From NCBI GenBank assembly GCA_027030565.1, contig JALVEU010000396.1, positions 1 through 6,293 on the forward strand: DNA of 6,293 nucleotides, given 5' to 3'. This DNA comes from Gammaproteobacteria bacterium (GTDB taxonomy: Bacteria > Pseudomonadota > Gammaproteobacteria > JAJDOJ01). The notes beneath the pieces were generated by a model, which worked only from the letters and a program-made list of their open reading frames with translations, had not been told where the DNA came from and did not search any database. This document shows, piece after piece, positions 4,335-6,293 of this stretch; positions within the stretch are counted from its first letter, which is position 1, and each line of letters opens with the position of its first letter. A program made the translations under genes and the position numbers.

Positions 4335-6293
4335 CAGTCCAGGACCACCTCCTTGAACAGCGGCTCCTGCTTGCGTGCACTCCTGCTCCCGGAGCCTTCG
4401 GCCGTCGCCTCGCGCACGCAGCGGCGCAGCGCCGTGGCCAGCATTCCCGCCCGCGCATAACGCAGCTGCGGTTCCTTGGCCAGCGCCTTGTCGATGATGG
4501 TGCTCAGACATGCGGGCAGGTCGGGGCGAAAATCGCGCACATCGGGGTGCGGCTCGTTGGCGATCCGGTACATCAGCGTGGAGATGGATTCGCCCGAGAA
4601 GGGCAGTCGTCCGGTCAGGAGCTGGAACAGTGTAACACCCAGCGAGAAGACGTCGGAGCGGCCGTCTACGCGGCGCCCGGCGAGCTGCTCCGGCGACATG
4701 AAGGCCGGTGTCCCGAGGATGACGCCCGAGCGCGTCTTGCTGGTATCGGTCAGGCAGGCCACCCCGAAGTCGGTCACCGTCGCCTGGCGCTTGTCGGTGT
4801 CGTAGATGATGTTGGCAGGCTTCACGTCGCGGTGGACGACGTTGTGGCGGTGGGCGTAGTCCAGGGCCGCGGCCACCTGGATCCCGATGCGCAGCACTTC
4901 GGGCACGGGGAGCAAGGTCTCCGGCTTGGTGTAGCGGGAGACGGACTCGCCCGGCAGATAGTCCATGGCGATATAGGCCAGGCCCTGCTCTTCGCCCACG
5001 TCGTAGATGGTGACGATGTTGGGGTGGTTCAGCTTGCCGGCCATAGACGCCTCGCGGAAGAAGCGCTCGCGCACGTCGGTGAGCACCTCGTCGTCGAACT
5101 CGTCCGACAGGGCCATGGTCTTGATGGCCACCCGGCGGTTGAGTTTGGGATCGTGACCCAGATAGACCACGCCCATCTCGCCCTTGCCCAGGACACGGTC
5201 GACCTGATAGCGGCCGAGCATGGGCTTCTGGAGCCCCTCAGCCACCGCCAGGGGGTCATCGGCGGCACGGCCCCCCGTGCCGGGCAGGGTCAGGGCATTG
5301 ACCTGGCGCTCGTTGCGCAGCGCACGTTCGCGGGCGTCCTTGAACTCCGGCGCGTGACCGGCGATGAACTCGAAGGTCTCCATGGCACGCGCGTGCAGGC
5401 GCTTGCGTTCGAAATCCAGACCCAGGTGATAGAGCTGGTCCAACAGTGCGGCGTCCACCCGGCAGCGGCGCAACAGATCCAGCGCATCGTCCAGCCTGCC
5501 CTGGGCCTGATACGATTTGGCCAGCTGCCGGCGCGTGGCGTCCAGACGCAGACGGTACTCGTGCAGCGCGCCGCTGAACCTGCGGTCCAGAGCCCACCAC
5601 AGCAACCCGGCCACGATCATCAGCCCCGGCCAGGCCAGGGGCACCCAGACCGATCGCGACAGCAGGGCCAGGGCCTCGATGTTGAGGAACAGGCCGGCGA
5701 TGACCAGACCGGCGAGGACCCCCGGTACGAGCTTGAGATGCGGCAGCCCCCAGATCACGAACACCGCTGCCAGCAGCCAGCCCGCGCCCGCCGCAACCCG
5801 GCTCCACCAGGGTGTGGCCACCGTCTCGCCGCCCAGCACGCTGGCCACCAGATTGGCCGAGACCTCCACGGGCTTCATCCAGGCGCCGATCGGCGTGAGT
5901 ACGGGGGCCTGGGAGGTACCCGCCCCCAGGCCCACCAGCACCACTTTGCCGGAGAGCGTACCGGCCGCCACCCGCCCTTCGAGTACGTCCAGGAACGAGA
6001 CGCGTCGGAAGGCCGGGCTGCCGTCAGCCGCGCGCCGGTAGAAGGGCCGCGCCCGATAGGCGCCGTCGGTCGCCACCTGCAGATCCCCCAGCTGCAGGCC
6101 GCCCGCCCCACCCAGGCGAACGCCGCTGTCGTCCAGCCCGTTGGCCAGAGCGGCGATCTGGAGCTCGAAGGTCGGAAGCAGGTGTGACCCTGCACGCAGC
6201 ACCAGGGGCAATGCGAAACGTGCATCGCCCGGCGGCCGATCGGCATCGCCGGGCCCGAGTCCCACCGCTGCTGCGGCCGTCAGGCGCCCAGGC
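4334..6293 (-). CDS. CHASE2 sensor serine/threonine protein kinase, N-terminus cut by window edge
   Basis: The frame is open to the edge; the GTG at 6265-6263 used here for numbering (643 aa) is probably internal. Residues 1-150 are the C-terminal part of an extracytoplasmic CHASE2 sensor (SFLDVLEGRVAAGTLSGKVV, then LVGLGAG and LTPIG). Three transmembrane helices follow at about 157-177, 180-200 and 207-227. Residues 240-320 are helical and TPR-like (LAKSYQAQGRLDDALDLLRR). The kinase domain covers about 352-620 and has every catalytic element: glycine loop LGKGEMGVVYLG (359-370), Lys382 in VAIK, Glu405, HRDVKPANI (Asp480, Asn485), DFG at 499-501, GTPAFMSPEQ at 518-527 and Asp538. It should therefore be an active Hanks-type kinase that reports a periplasmic signal to cytosolic targets. 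An SD (AAGGAGGT) for the next gene lies in its last codons. Substrates and ligand are unknown. Confidence 0.95.
   Translation of the reverse strand, partial: PGRLTAAAAVGLGPGDADRPPGDARFALPLVLRAGSHLLPTFELQIAALANGLDDSGVRLGGAGGLQLGDLQVATDGAYRARPFYRRAADGSPAFRRVSFLDVLEGRVAAGTLSGKVVLVGLGAGTSQAPVLTPIGAWMKPVEVSANLVASVLGGETVATPWWSRVAAGAGWLLAAVFVIWGLPHLKLVPGVLAGLVIAGLFLNIEALALLSRSVWVPLAWPGLMIVAGLLWWALDRRFSGALHEYRLRLDATRRQLAKSYQAQGRLDDALDLLRRCRVDAALLDQLYHLGLDFERKRLHARAMETFEFIAGHAPEFKDARERALRNERQVNALTLPGTGGRAADDPLAVAEGLQKPMLGRYQVDRVLGKGEMGVVYLGHDPKLNRRVAIKTMALSDEFDDEVLTDVRERFFREASMAGKLNHPNIVTIYDVGEEQGLAYIAMDYLPGESVSRYTKPETLLPVPEVLRIGIQVAAALDYAHRHNVVHRDVKPANIIYDTDKRQATVTDFGVACLTDTSKTRSGVILGTPAFMSPEQLAGRRVDGRSDVFSLGVTLFQLLTGRLPFSGESISTLMYRIANEPHPDVRDFRPDLPACLSTIIDKALAKEPQLRYARAGMLATALRRCVREATAEGSGSRSARKQEPLFKEVVLD
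4347..4354 (-). promoter_or_regulatory. Strong Shine-Dalgarno for the L,D-transpeptidase, inside the kinase 3' end
   Basis: AAGGAGGT on the minus strand is a full-length Shine-Dalgarno. It lies 12 bases before the transpeptidase ATG at 4334-4332, within codons for the kinase C-terminus (FKEVVLD). Together with the TGATG stop/start overlap it fixes the start and points to translational coupling. Confidence 0.75.

Noticed and set aside
3267..4460. 397-aa plus-strand frame overlapping fabA and the transpeptidase
   Set aside because: It is out of frame with fabA, which matches E. coli FabA over its full length, and antisense to the transpeptidase. Its composition is low-complexity Arg/Pro/His.
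4229..6187. 652-aa open frame on the plus strand opposite the kinase
   Set aside because: The minus strand encodes an unmistakable CHASE2 kinase with all catalytic motifs. The plus frame is rich in Gln, His, Arg and Gly with no domain pattern, as expected of an antisense shadow in GC-rich DNA.
1..6293. CRISPR array, insertion sequence, phage or defence genes
   Set aside because: No spaced direct repeats, terminal inverted repeats, transposase or integrase motifs were found; composition is even throughout and the genes are chromosomal in character.

Overview
The window is high-GC DNA from a bacterium, most likely a gammaproteobacterium of the Chromatiales/Ectothiorhodospiraceae kind. That placement rests on a FabA closely resembling the E. 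coli enzyme in sequence and of the same length (172 aa), a YgiM-like SH3/coiled-coil membrane protein typical of gammaproteobacteria, and a CHASE2-type serine/threonine kinase. The lineage is an inference and the genus cannot be fixed from this sequence. I see no mobile element, CRISPR array, tRNA or rRNA.

Layout from left to right. Positions 1-21 hold the first seven codons of a minus-strand gene that leaves the window, preceded by a good Shine-Dalgarno and a 131-bp gap with a possible promoter and a hairpin. Positions 153-3217 hold a compact minus-strand run transcribed right to left: two uncharacterised soluble helical proteins (236 and 235 aa), the SH3/coiled-coil membrane protein, and folD. 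The gaps within this run are 5, 14 and 10 bp, so it looks like one operon. Positions 3301-3819 hold fabA on the plus strand, diverging from that run across an 83-bp spacer. Positions 3840-4334 (L,D-transpeptidase of the YafK type) and 4334 to the right edge (CHASE2 sensor Ser/Thr kinase, N-terminus cut by the edge) form a second minus-strand unit. Their stop and start codons overlap in TGATG.

Functionally the window mixes housekeeping metabolism (one-carbon folate cycling by FolD, unsaturated fatty acid branching by FabA) with envelope functions: a membrane-anchored SH3 protein, a periplasmic peptidoglycan-type transpeptidase and a transmembrane sensor kinase. The two points most worth following up are the translationally coupled kinase/L,D-transpeptidase pair, which suggests a signalling link to the cell wall, and the pair of unrecognised helical proteins at the head of the SH3-folD run. 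No clearly novel system is demonstrated by the sequence alone.
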